The notes below the pieces were generated by a model, which ran no database searches, was not told where the DNA came from, and saw only the letters and a program-made list of their open reading frames with translations. From contig NZ_JAINWI010000017.1 in the NCBI RefSeq assembly GCF_021021435.1, forward strand, positions 62,001 through 126,000: a DNA stretch of 64,000 bases, in the 5' to 3' direction. The position numbers and the translations under genes are program-made. This document shows, one piece after another, positions 27,407 to 34,820 of the stretch; the first letter of the stretch is position 1, and every line of letters starts with the position of its first letter. The stretch is from Seohaeicola saemankumensis (GTDB lineage: Bacteria; Pseudomonadota; Alphaproteobacteria; Rhodobacterales; Rhodobacteraceae).

Positions 27407-27607
27407 ATGAAATACGGACCAACACGGGGCGAGTTGAAGTTGCGGCTTGCGATCTCGGTTTTCGGGCTGGGGATGATGGCTTTTGCCCTTGTCACACGCG
27501 GCTTTGGCGGCATCGCCGCGCTTGAGGTGGTGCTGATCGCAGGCGCGTTTTTCGGGGGCACTGCGGTATGGTCCGCTTGGGCGCTTTTGCGAAAGGACAA
27601 CGGATGA
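27407..27607 (+). CDS. Small two-helix membrane protein, function unknown
   Basis: A 66-residue protein. A basic N-terminus (MKYGPTRGELKLRL) leads into two hydrophobic helices (about 13-31 and 36-57) and a short charged tail LLRKDNG. Its TGA overlaps the ATG of the flavin hydroxylase (ATGA), so it is almost surely translated. I do not recognise a family. It is easy to miss because a longer open frame in the same phase starts inside the upstream gene. Confidence 0.7.
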   Translation: MKYGPTRGELKLRLAISVFGLGMMAFALVTRGFGGIAALEVVLIAGAFFGGTAVWSAWALLRKDNG

Positions 27608-29226
27608 ACAAGATTTTCGAGGTGCCTCTTTATCCCTATCGCCGCCACGCGGATCAGGATGCGCTATCGCCTGCCCATCACAAGGTCGCGGTCATCGGCG
27701 CGGGTCCGGTCGGTCTGGCCGCCGCCGTTGATCTGGCGCAGCAGGGCGTCGAGGTGGTGGTGCTGGACGAGAATGACAAGGTCAGCTTCGGCAGTCGCGC
27801 CATCTGCTTTGCCAAGCGCACGCTGGAGATCGCGGACCGTCTGGGGCTGGGCGCGCCCTTGGTGGACAAGGGCGTCCGGTGGAGCATTGGCAAGGTGTTC
27901 TTCGACGAGCGCAAGGTCTATGACTTCAACCTGCTGCCCGAAGAAGGCCACAAGCGGCCCGCCTTCATCAACTTGCAACAGTATTACATCGAAGAATATC
28001 TGGTCAAACGCGCCCGTGAAATCGAAGCGGGAGGCGCGCAGATCGCACTTCGTGGCGGCAACAAGGTGGCGGGCATCACCGATCACGGCGACCACGTGGC
28101 GCTGTCCATCGACACCCCCGAAGGCCAGTATGAGATCACCGCCGATTACGTCATAGCCTGTGATGGTGCGGCCAGTCCGGTCCGCTCGATGTTGGGACTG
28201 GATTTCGTAGGCCGCGTGTTCGAGGACAATTTCCTGATCGCCGATGTGATCATGGAGGCGGATTTCCCGACCGAACGCTGGTTCTGGTTCGATCCCCCCT
28301 TCAACAAGGGGCAATCCGCGCTTTTGCACAAGCAGCCTGATGGGGTTTGGCGCATCGATCTGCAATTGGGCTGGGATATCGACAAGGAGCAGGAGAAAAA
28401 GCCCGAGAACGTGACCCCCCGCCTAAAGGCAATGCTGGGGGATGACGTGGAGTTCAGCCTGGAATGGGTCTCGATCTATACCTTCCAGTGCCGCCGGATG
28501 GAAAAGTTCCGCCATAACCGGGTGATCTTTGCTGGCGACAGCGCGCATCAGGTCAGCCCTTTCGGAGCACGCGGTGCCAATTCCGGCCTGCAGGATACTG
28601 ACAATCTGGCGTGGAAGCTGAAACTGGTGCTGGACGGGCTTGCCCCGGACGCCCTGCTGGACAGCTATGACGCTGAACGCGTTTTTGGCGCAGACGAGAA
28701 CATCCTGAACTCGTCCCGCTCGACCGATTTCATCACGCCCAAGTCCGAGATCAGCCGCGTCTTCCGCGATGCGGTGCTGGACCTGTCCGAGCATCACGCC
28801 TTTGCGCGGCCTTTGGTCAATTCGGGGCGGCTTTCCATGCCCTGCACCTATGACGGATCACCACTGAACACGCCCGATGCGCTGCCCCTGGGACCCGCCC
28901 GCACGCGGCCCGGTTCGCCCTGCCCTGACGCGGCGCTGGGCAACAGGTTTCTGCTGGACGGTCTGGGAGACAGGTTCACACTGCTCACGATCAACACCGA
29001 CGCGCCCGACAGCCTGACCGAAAGCGGCATCACCGTGACACGGCTTGCCTTGAGCGATCAGGACGATGTCACCGGCGCGCTGACCGCGCGCTATCTGGGG
29101 GATGCGCCCGCCGCCGTCTACCTGATCCGCCCCGATCAGCATGTTGCCGCGCGTTTCCGTGCTTACGACGACACCGCCATTCGTGCCGCCATCCGGTGCG
29201 CCACAGGACAGGATATTCAAGCATGA
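27604..29226 (+). CDS. FAD-dependent aromatic hydroxylase (MhpA/MhaA-like)
   Basis: A 540-residue flavin monooxygenase. FAD motifs are complete: VIGAGPVGLAAAVDLA (30-45), ACDGAASPVRSMLG (DG motif) and VIFAGDSAHQVSPFGARGANSG (GD motif, given in part). The C-terminal thioredoxin-like domain found in MhpA is suggested by residues 430-540. Beside hmgA, a 3-hydroxyphenylacetate 6-hydroxylase making homogentisate is the best guess (as MhaA in Pseudomonas putida); other meta-hydroxylated aromatic acids remain possible. Confidence 0.82.
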   Translation: MNKIFEVPLYPYRRHADQDALSPAHHKVAVIGAGPVGLAAAVDLAQQGVEVVVLDENDKVSFGSRAICFAKRTLEIADRLGLGAPLVDKGVRWSIGKVFFDERKVYDFNLLPEEGHKRPAFINLQQYYIEEYLVKRAREIEAGGAQIALRGGNKVAGITDHGDHVALSIDTPEGQYEITADYVIACDGAASPVRSMLGLDFVGRVFEDNFLIADVIMEADFPTERWFWFDPPFNKGQSALLHKQPDGVWRIDLQLGWDIDKEQEKKPENVTPRLKAMLGDDVEFSLEWVSIYTFQCRRMEKFRHNRVIFAGDSAHQVSPFGARGANSGLQDTDNLAWKLKLVLDGLAPDALLDSYDAERVFGADENILNSSRSTDFITPKSEISRVFRDAVLDLSEHHAFARPLVNSGRLSMPCTYDGSPLNTPDALPLGPARTRPGSPCPDAALGNRFLLDGLGDRFTLLTINTDAPDSLTESGITVTRLALSDQDDVTGALTARYLGDAPAAVYLIRPDQHVAARFRAYDDTAIRAAIRCATGQDIQA

Positions 29227-29426
29227 CCGCCGATCTGATCCTGACGCCGAACATGGACCGTCCCGACGACATTTACGCCGGTCTGCTGGCAACCCATGAG
29301 GGGCTGACCAAAGACGCAAGCGACGCGCTAAATGCGCGGTTGATCCTGATCCTGATGAACCATATCGGACAACACGATGTGCTGGCGCAGGCCTTGCAAG
29401 CCGCGAAATCGCCGGAAAAAGGCTAA
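29223..29426 (+). CDS. DUF2783 protein, possible small hydroxylase component
   Basis: A 67-residue helical protein (MTADLILTPNMDRPDDIYAG, then GLTKDASDALNARLILILMNHIG). I recognise it as DUF2783. It overlaps the flavin hydroxylase by four bases. Pseudomonas 3-hydroxyphenylacetate hydroxylase needs a coupling protein, MhaB, of about this size encoded next to MhaA. I infer a similar role here. The last gene of the unit; 131 bases follow before the decarboxylase gene. Confidence 0.8.
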   Translation: MTADLILTPNMDRPDDIYAGLLATHEGLTKDASDALNARLILILMNHIGQHDVLAQALQAAKSPEKG

Positions 29427-29500
29427 GCCGACCTATTTCATGGTGCCATAAATGCTCGAAATCCCCCGCTTGCCAACATGTGCAACGCGGAGGATTTTCA

Positions 29501-29529
29501 TTGCCAGATGCCGCTCTGGAATATATTTA
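29501..29529 (+). promoter_or_regulatory. Candidate promoter of the decarboxylase-aldolase unit
   Basis: TTGCCA (29501-29506) and TATTTA (29524-29529) are 17 bases apart. The operator-like sequence at 29527-29540 overlaps the -10 box and the expected start site. Confidence 0.5.
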
Positions 29530-29540
29530 TCATGTTAACT
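29527..29540 (+). promoter_or_regulatory. Candidate HpaR-type operator upstream of the decarboxylase gene
   Basis: TTATCATGTTAACT matches the 14-base sequence upstream of hpaF (TTAACTTGTTAATT) at 11 of 14 positions and contains the palindrome GTTAAC. Confidence 0.45.
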
Positions 29541-29557
29541 AGACGGAGGGGGACGTG

Positions 29558-30973
29558 ATGCGGTGGGACGAGTTTCCAAAATGGGGCCGTTGGGCCGCCG
29601 ACTGGGCCGGACGCTATCATGCAGGTCTGCGTGACAGATCAGTGCGGGCGCAAACCCGTCCAGGTGACGTTCTGGCCGCCCTGCCTGCACATCCGCCGGA
29701 AGCAGCGCAATCGATGGACGATATCATTGCGGATTTCGAATCCATCGTGATGCCAGGGATCACCCATTGGCAGCACCCGCGTTTCTTTGCGTATTTCCCC
29801 TCGAATGCCTCGCCTGCTGCGGTGTTGGCAGATCATCTTGTGACGGTGATGGCACCGCAATGCATGCTGTGGCAGACCTCGCCCGCCGCGACCGAGATGG
29901 AGACGCGGATGATGGATTGGCTGCGCCAGTCCATCGGTCTGCCGGACGGGTTCGCCGGTGTCATTCAGGACAGCGCCAGTTCAGCCACACTGGCTGCCGT
30001 GCTGGTGATGCGCGAACGCGCGCTGGAATGGGATGGCAATGCCAACGGCCTCGCAGGTCAGACACCGTTGCGCATCTATTGTTCAGCCGAAGTGCATTCG
30101 TCGGTTGACCGGGCCATCTGGATCGCGGGTATCGGGCAGACCAACCTAGTCCGCATTCCTACCCAAGGCCCGCTGCGCGGCATGGATGTCGCGGCACTGG
30201 AGGCCGCGATTGTCGCCGACAAGGCGGCGGGTTATCTGCCTGCGGGCGTGATCGCCTGCACGGGCGGCACGGGCACCGGCGCGTGTGACGATATCGCGGG
30301 CGTATGCCGCGTGGCGCAGGCGCATGGCCTATACAGCCATGTCGATGCGGCATGGGCGGGGGCGGCGATGATCTGCCCAGAATTCCGCGATTTGTGGCAA
30401 GGCGTGGAGATGGCGGATTCGGTCGTGTTCAACCCGCATAAATGGCTGGGCACGCAGTTCGATCTGTCAGCGCATTTCATACGCTCGCCTGCGGACCTGA
30501 CGCGGACGCTGGCGATCCAGCCGGAATACCTCAAGACTCACGGCGCGGACGGGATCATCAATTATTCCGAATGGTCGGTCCCGCTGGGGCGGCGGTTTCG
30601 AGCGCTCAAGCTGTGGTTCCTGATCCGTGCCTACGGACTTGAGGGATTGCGGGCAATGATCCGCAACCATGTAGCGTGGAGCCACGATCTGGCGGAAAGG
30701 TTGCGCGCCACGTCTGGGTTCCAGATCGTGACAGAACCTGTCCTGTCGCTCTTTACTTTCCGCTATGCACCCGATGGTGACGATGCCGAGGCGTTAACGC
30801 AGGCGCTGCTCAACGCGATCAATGATGACGGGCGGATCTACCTGACCCAGACACGGGTGGCAGGTGATTACGTGATCCGCTTTCAGGCCGGACAATTCGA
30901 TGCAATAAAGGCGGATGTCGATACGGCCTATGATGTCATCACCGAAACCGCCGCAGCCCTCGCAAAAGGATAG
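29558..30973 (+). CDS. PLP-dependent aromatic-L-amino-acid decarboxylase
   Basis: A 471-residue group II decarboxylase. The PLP lysine lies in VFNPHKWLGTQFDLSAHF (His-Lys), with upstream DSASSATLAAVLVMRER, HVDAAWAGAAMI (Asp-Ala-Ala to the pyridine nitrogen) and HWQHPRFFAYFP of the dimer interface. The family acts on Trp, Tyr, Phe or DOPA. ATG 29558 directly follows a GTG (29555) and the GGAGGGGG site. The next gene, an HpaI aldolase, starts three bases after its stop, so a catabolic role in aromatic amine supply is plausible. Confidence 0.9.
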   Translation: MRWDEFPKWGRWAADWAGRYHAGLRDRSVRAQTRPGDVLAALPAHPPEAAQSMDDIIADFESIVMPGITHWQHPRFFAYFPSNASPAAVLADHLVTVMAPQCMLWQTSPAATEMETRMMDWLRQSIGLPDGFAGVIQDSASSATLAAVLVMRERALEWDGNANGLAGQTPLRIYCSAEVHSSVDRAIWIAGIGQTNLVRIPTQGPLRGMDVAALEAAIVADKAAGYLPAGVIACTGGTGTGACDDIAGVCRVAQAHGLYSHVDAAWAGAAMICPEFRDLWQGVEMADSVVFNPHKWLGTQFDLSAHFIRSPADLTRTLAIQPEYLKTHGADGIINYSEWSVPLGRRFRALKLWFLIRAYGLEGLRAMIRNHVAWSHDLAERLRATSGFQIVTEPVLSLFTFRYAPDGDDAEALTQALLNAINDDGRIYLTQTRVAGDYVIRFQAGQFDAIKADVDTAYDVITETAAALAKG

Positions 30974-30976
30974 ACC

Positions 30977-31750
30977 ATGCCCGCACCCGAGAACCGCTTC
31001 AAACAGGCCCTTGCCGCGGGGCAGATGCAATATGGCTGCTGGGCAGGCTTTGCCGACACCTACCCGACCGAGGTCCTGGCGACCGCTGGCTTTGACTGGC
31101 TGGTCATCGACGGCGAGCATGCGCCCAACGATATCCGCTCCATCATGGTGCAGTTGCAAGTGCTGGAGGGCAAGGAGCACAGCCATCCGGTTGTACGCCT
31201 GCCGATGGGCGAGGCGTGGTTGATCAAACAAGCGCTCGATATCGGTGCGCAGACTCTGCTGATCCCGATGGTGGAAAGCGCGGATCAGGCCCGCGATCTG
31301 GTGCGGGCGATGCGCTATCCGCCGGAAGGCATCCGTGGTTCGGGCGCGGCGCTGGCGCGGGCCTCGCGCTTTGCCGCGATCCCTGACTATATCCGCACGG
31401 CCAATGACCAGATGTGCCTGCTGGTGCAGGTGGAAACCATGAAGGGTATGGACGCACTTGACGCTATTCTGGCGGTCGAGGGTGTGGATGGTGTCTTCAT
31501 CGGCCCGTCCGATCTGGCAGCCGATATGGGCCATCTTGGTGACAGCACCCAAAAGGATGTGCGCATGGCGATCAAGGATGCGCTGGGAAGGATCCAAGCA
31601 TCCGACAAGGCAGCGGGGATATTGGCGCTGGATCACGACACGGCATCGGATTACCGAAACTGGGGCGCGCAATTTCTGGCCGTTGGAATCGACGTTGTTT
31701 TGCTCGCGCGCGCCGCGCGCGATCTGGCCTCGCGCTGGAAACAGAGTTGA
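30977..31750 (+). CDS. hpaI: HpcH/HpaI aldolase (4-hydroxy-2-oxoheptanedioate aldolase)
   Basis: A 257-residue class II pyruvate aldolase. GYCxWAGF-like QYGCWAGFADTYPTEVLATA, DWLVIDGEHAPND with the catalytic His, VRLPMG, LIPMVESADQA (metal Glu) and VDGVFIGPSDLAADMGH (metal Asp) are intact; the first is given in part. HpaI splits the last intermediate of homoprotocatechuate breakdown into pyruvate and succinic semialdehyde. The other hpa genes are at 34.4-39.1 kb, split from it by decayed genes. Confidence 0.9.
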   Translation: MPAPENRFKQALAAGQMQYGCWAGFADTYPTEVLATAGFDWLVIDGEHAPNDIRSIMVQLQVLEGKEHSHPVVRLPMGEAWLIKQALDIGAQTLLIPMVESADQARDLVRAMRYPPEGIRGSGAALARASRFAAIPDYIRTANDQMCLLVQVETMKGMDALDAILAVEGVDGVFIGPSDLAADMGHLGDSTQKDVRMAIKDALGRIQASDKAAGILALDHDTASDYRNWGAQFLAVGIDVVLLARAARDLASRWKQS

Positions 31751-31780
31751 TGCGCGCAGCACATCAATCCTGATCCGCGT

Positions 31781-32362
31781 TTACAACACCGCAATCCCTT
31801 CATCCAATGCAGACAGGATCACCTGCATATTGGCGGAGGTCAGAACAAGCGGGGCCGACATGAAGATGTTCGGCCCTGACACGCGCACCATCGCATCGGC
31901 ACCATAGGCAACTTCTTGCACCTCACCGATCGACTTCTTGTCGATCGGCGTCTTTTTTGCGCGGACACTGACCAGTTCCAGCGCACACGTCAGACCATGT
32001 CCGCAGCGAATATCACCGATAACCTCATGCTTGCGCTGACGCGCATGCAATCCTGCAAAAAGTTCCGCGCCACGGGCGGCTGCGTTGTCATGCACGCGCA
32101 AACGCTCGGCTTCCGCCAGACAGGCAAGGGCGGCAGCGGCTCCGACCGGATGGCCGGAATAGGTGGCCTCCACATTCCCCTCCAATTGCGACAGGATCGG
32201 TAGTTTGGTGCGAACATTCGCCCCGTAGACGAGATCCAGATCGTTCAACGGGATCGCCAGACGGATCCCCGCCGCCTGAGCCACGGCGATGCAATCGCGG
32301 AATTCGGGGCGGATCGCCACATCCGGATCGGTCTCGCAGGCCGCGCGCACGAAATCAGCCAT
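31781..32362 (-). pseudogene. Fusion remnant: HAD hydrolase piece joined to class III aminotransferase C-terminus
   Basis: An open 193-codon frame, but not a normal gene. Residues 1-65 match the middle of a HAD-family hydrolase (RPEFRDCIAVAQAAGIRLAI, DLDLVYGANVRTKLP). From about residue 66 on, it switches to the C-terminal part of a class III omega-transaminase (TYSGHPVGAAAALACLAEAE, then a small domain to the end). The PLP lysine region of the transaminase is missing. The break lies near 32165. It has no ribosome-binding site of its own at the ATG and is best read as a deletion scar joining two dead genes. Confidence 0.75.
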
Positions 32363-32600
32363 GTCGGACCAGTGACGACCCGGCAGTCATGCAACCCCGG
32401 CGGTGCGATGCCGCCAGTAATTGCGCTCGCTGATGTAGTCGGCCTGCATATTTTGTCAAAAGGGTTACTACTGGATCAAAAGGTCCACGTCATGTCAAAC
32501 GGCCGTGCAGCAGACCCAATGCCACCTCCGTCAGGTCATGGGTTTCGAACAGCATACCCAAAATCACGCCGCCAAAGTCCAGAATGAGGGCACGATCTGT
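32363..32600 (-). pseudogene. HAD-superfamily hydrolase, N-terminal remnant with stops and frameshift
   Basis: Reading down the minus strand, ALILDFGGVILGMLFETHDL is a HAD motif I (LDFGGV replaces the usual DxDxT in this subgroup). A TGA at 32490-32492 replaces the Trp expected in LTWRGPFDP. The protein then continues in another frame as MQADYISERNYWRHRTAGVA, hits a TGA at 32387-32389 where family members have Arg, and runs on as LPGRHWSDMADFVRAA into the 31781-32362 frame. So one hydrolase gene has two nonsense changes, a frameshift and a missing C-terminus. Confidence 0.7.
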
Positions 32601-32679
32601 CGGGTTTGTTCTACCGCCTCGTCGCCATCCGCAATCCCGTAGGGGAAAACATCCCTTCACGCGTGTCGGGCGCAACGCT

Positions 32680-32792
32680 TTCACACGCAGTGCCGACCGC
32701 AACAAGGCCTGCAACGCCGGCGCCATACGCGCCACGGGTGCTGCGACGGCCATCGTGCCAATCACGCAGGAATGTGCGTCGAACAACGGCAT
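32680..32792 (-). pseudogene. Possible IclR-family regulator C-terminal fragment
   Basis: The short frame MPLFDAHSCVIGTMAVAAPV followed by ARMAPALQALLRSAL looks like the last effector-domain strands of an IclR regulator (APxFDxxGxVIGAL...A). No upstream IclR sequence is readable in any frame. An IclR gene divergent from a tct operon is a common arrangement, which would fit the plus-strand tctB remnant nearby. Tentative. Confidence 0.35.
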
Positions 32793-32974
32793 GGCGCGGG
32801 AATGGACATGCGAATGGGCCTTATGACGACATTTCTACGCTGCCGGAACGAGAAATAGGCGCGGGTGGATTATCCACCTGCCCATCATATCCTGCCCCGT
32901 GATCCGTTCTTCCCGCCCCCGAAGGCCATGTGAGGCCTGATGCCCCCCTTCCGAACGGCAAGACGCCAAGGCGA

Positions 32975-33450
32975 GGCCAGTTCCTTTTTGGGTTTGGTTT
33001 TACGGCTTTCGGCATCGTCGTCCTGACAAATCTGGGCTAGCAGACCGTGTAGGTGCAGCGCTCCAAGCTGGTTGCGCGACCGGGTTTCTGGCCGGGGCCT
33101 GCCGAAGCAGGCATAGTCCTGTTCGGCCTATTGCAACTGCGCGGATTGCGTCTTGGTCACGCGTTGCACCGTTCATGGATTACACGCAAGACCGTGCCGA
33201 GGCGCGGGTATGGTTGCGGCCATTAGAATATACCCTTTAGGTTTATGGTCTATGTGTTTGCGGTTCCCCGTATCGGATATTTGCCTGCCAAGATGATCCT
33301 TGTGCCTGCGATGGTCTGGCGGCTGGGTTATCGCAGGCCGCAAACGATCTGGATCGTGCTGGGTTTTGCTGTCGCGCCGGTTCTGTTGTGCCTGGGGATG
33401 GCGAACCTCAAGATACCTGGCGGTTGTGTGTATCTGTGTCTTCCCGATGG
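32975..33450 (+). pseudogene. tctB-like (tripartite tricarboxylate transporter small membrane subunit) remnant
   Basis: Pieces of one TctB/DUF1468 protein appear in order: FGFGFTAFGIVVLTNLG, stop TAG (33038), QTV, stop TAG (33050), VQRSKLVARPGFWPG, then in a second frame DRAEARVWLRPLEYTL, then back as MVYVFAVPRIGYLPAKMILV and MVWRLGYRRPQTIW, ending ANLKIPGGCVYLCLPD. Two in-frame stops and at least two frameshifts make it dead. TctB is one of the two membrane subunits of TTT solute importers; the expected tctA is not found downstream. Confidence 0.75.
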
Positions 33451-33482
33451 CCGCGCGCCTCCGCGCGCAGGGCGGTGGTGTC

Positions 33483-33828
33483 ATGGCCGTGGATGTCGCG
33501 GTTCTGGGTGATCCCAAACGCCCACCAGCATGTCGACACATCAGGTAGCCGAGGCTGGTGGCAGCACGATCCATCACGCCATCGACAGCGGCGACGAGAA
33601 TGTGGCGATGCAGATCATGGCGCAAGGGGCGGCGGTGTTGGCGCGATGGAAAAGGCGTTGCCCGAAAAAACGGCAATCCACACGCCGGTCTGTCACATCA
33701 ACGAAGCCGATTTTACTGAAAAAGGTCTGGAGATTATTCACGACAGGGACACGCGCGGGATCATCAAGACCCGAGCACAGCGTCTTCCTGCTTCAAATAT
33801 CCTTGCGGGACAGGCCCGATCTGTTTGA
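33483..33828 (+). pseudogene. Tm-1-like (UPF0261) ATP-binding protein remnant
   Basis: Three frames hold pieces of a Tm-1-like protein: MAVDVAVLGDPK (N-terminal strand), then STHQVAEAGGSTIHHAIDSG with AMQIMAQGAAVLARW, then AMEKALPEKTAIHTPVCHIN with EADFTEKGLEIIHD, which resembles the end of the family. The family is about 400 residues, so roughly 300 in the middle are gone. Whether the tail IIKTRAQRLPASNILAG belongs to a following gene is unclear. Confidence 0.55.
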
Positions 33829-33852
33829 GGGCCAAGGAAAGCACAGCGGCTG

Positions 33853-34308
33853 TCAGGTCTTTGGATCACGCTCCAACGCGTCCAACTCGTTCAACAGGTC
33901 CAGTAGGGCATTCAGTTTGTCCTCGCCGAATCTCTCGCGCAACCATGCGTTCAGGCGCTGGCTTTCTTTCAGGTTGTCGGCGATCAATTGCCGCCCCGCG
34001 TCAGAAATCGACACAAGCTGGCGCCGCCGGTCGGTCGGGTGACTTTCGCGGCTGATCAGACCCTTGGCCTGCAAGGTCTGCAAGATCCGCGTCAGACTGG
34101 GCATAAGCAGGCAAGAGCGGTCTGCGATCTCGGTCGGGTCAAGCGTGCCACGTTCCGCAAGCACCCGCAGAACGCGCCATTGCTGTTCGGTCACACCGAC
34201 ATCTGCCAGCATGGCACGGATCGGGCCCATGACCTTCTCTCGCGCGCGCAACAGCGCGATGGGAAGAGACCTGTTCGTTTCGGGTGCAATGTCGCGCGAG
34301 ATATCCAT
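33853..34308 (-). CDS. hpaR: Homoprotocatechuate regulator HpaR (MarR family)
   Basis: A 151-residue MarR protein. RSLPIALLRAREKVMGPIRA and GVTEQQWRVLRVLAERG are typical of HpaR/HpcR, followed by the winged helix (TEIADRSCLLMPSLTRILQ, HPTDRRRQL). HpaR represses the homoprotocatechuate operon and is released by hydroxyphenylacetates. It is divergent from hpaF with 98 bases between start codons, where a good operator-like sequence overlaps the hpaF promoter. Confidence 0.9.
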   Translation of the reverse strand: MDISRDIAPETNRSLPIALLRAREKVMGPIRAMLADVGVTEQQWRVLRVLAERGTLDPTEIADRSCLLMPSLTRILQTLQAKGLISRESHPTDRRRQLVSISDAGRQLIADNLKESQRLNAWLRERFGEDKLNALLDLLNELDALERDPKT

Positions 34309-34352
34309 GCGTCCTATCTGCCTGTATTTTGTATCGCAGGCAATAAGAGGGC

Positions 34353-34380
34353 TTGACGCAGGATGTATTATATTTAACTT
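34353..34380 (+). promoter_or_regulatory. Candidate hpaFEDGH promoter
   Basis: TTGACG (34353-34358) and TAACTT (34375-34380) are 16 bases apart, 26 bases before the hpaF start codon. The -10 box lies within the operator-like palindrome. Confidence 0.5.
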
Positions 34381-34387
34381 GTTAATT
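34374..34387 (+). promoter_or_regulatory. Candidate HpaR operator at hpaF
   Basis: TTAACTTGTTAATT contains TTAAC-TT-GTTAA, a perfect 5-bp dyad, and overlaps the -10 box. A related 14-mer lies at 29527-29540. Confidence 0.5.
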
Positions 34388-34406
34388 AAATGCCTTGGGA
34401 GGGGTC

Positions 34407-34820
34407 ATGCCGCATATCAGTATCGACTATTCGTCCAATCTCGAGGCCGAGATAGATATTCCGCTACTCTGCGATAGGCTACGCCGTGCGGCGATTGAGA
34501 CCGGCGCGTTTCCCGTAGCTGGCGTGCGGGTCAGGGCCTTTGCTGCCAGCCACACCAGCATCGCCGATGGCAACCCCGATCACGGCTATATCGACATTTC
34601 GGTCAGGCTGCGCGGCGGGCGTGACCTGCCGACGCGCGAACGCGCCACAGCTCATATTTTTGCTGCGGCCGAGGCGTTTGTCGCACCCGTGTTGGCCCGC
34701 CGTTCGCTCGCCCTGTCGCTCGAGATGCGTGATATCGACCCTGTCCTGTCGCCCAAGTCCGGCTCGATCCGCGACCATCTGGGCAAAACCGACCCCCAAA
34801 ATACAAAAAGGCTGACCTGA
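34407..34820 (+). CDS. hpaF: 5-carboxymethyl-2-hydroxymuconate isomerase
   Basis: A 137-residue tautomerase-superfamily protein. Its mature N-terminus would be Pro (MPHISIDYSSNL), the catalytic base of the family, and two beta-alpha-beta repeats follow. It isomerises the HpaE product before decarboxylation. ATG 34407 follows GGGAGGGG. Its last base overlaps the hpaE start (TGATG). First gene of the F-E-D-G-H operon. Confidence 0.92.
   Translation: MPHISIDYSSNLEAEIDIPLLCDRLRRAAIETGAFPVAGVRVRAFAASHTSIADGNPDHGYIDISVRLRGGRDLPTRERATAHIFAAAEAFVAPVLARRSLALSLEMRDIDPVLSPKSGSIRDHLGKTDPQNTKRLT

Noticed and set aside
31781-32362. Reading this frame as a functional aminotransferase
   Set aside because: It lacks the PLP lysine and N-terminal domain, and its first third comes from a HAD hydrolase.
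33173-33676. A 167-codon minus-strand frame in the decayed region
   Set aside because: It is antisense to the tctB and Tm-1-like remnants and has no recognisable domain.
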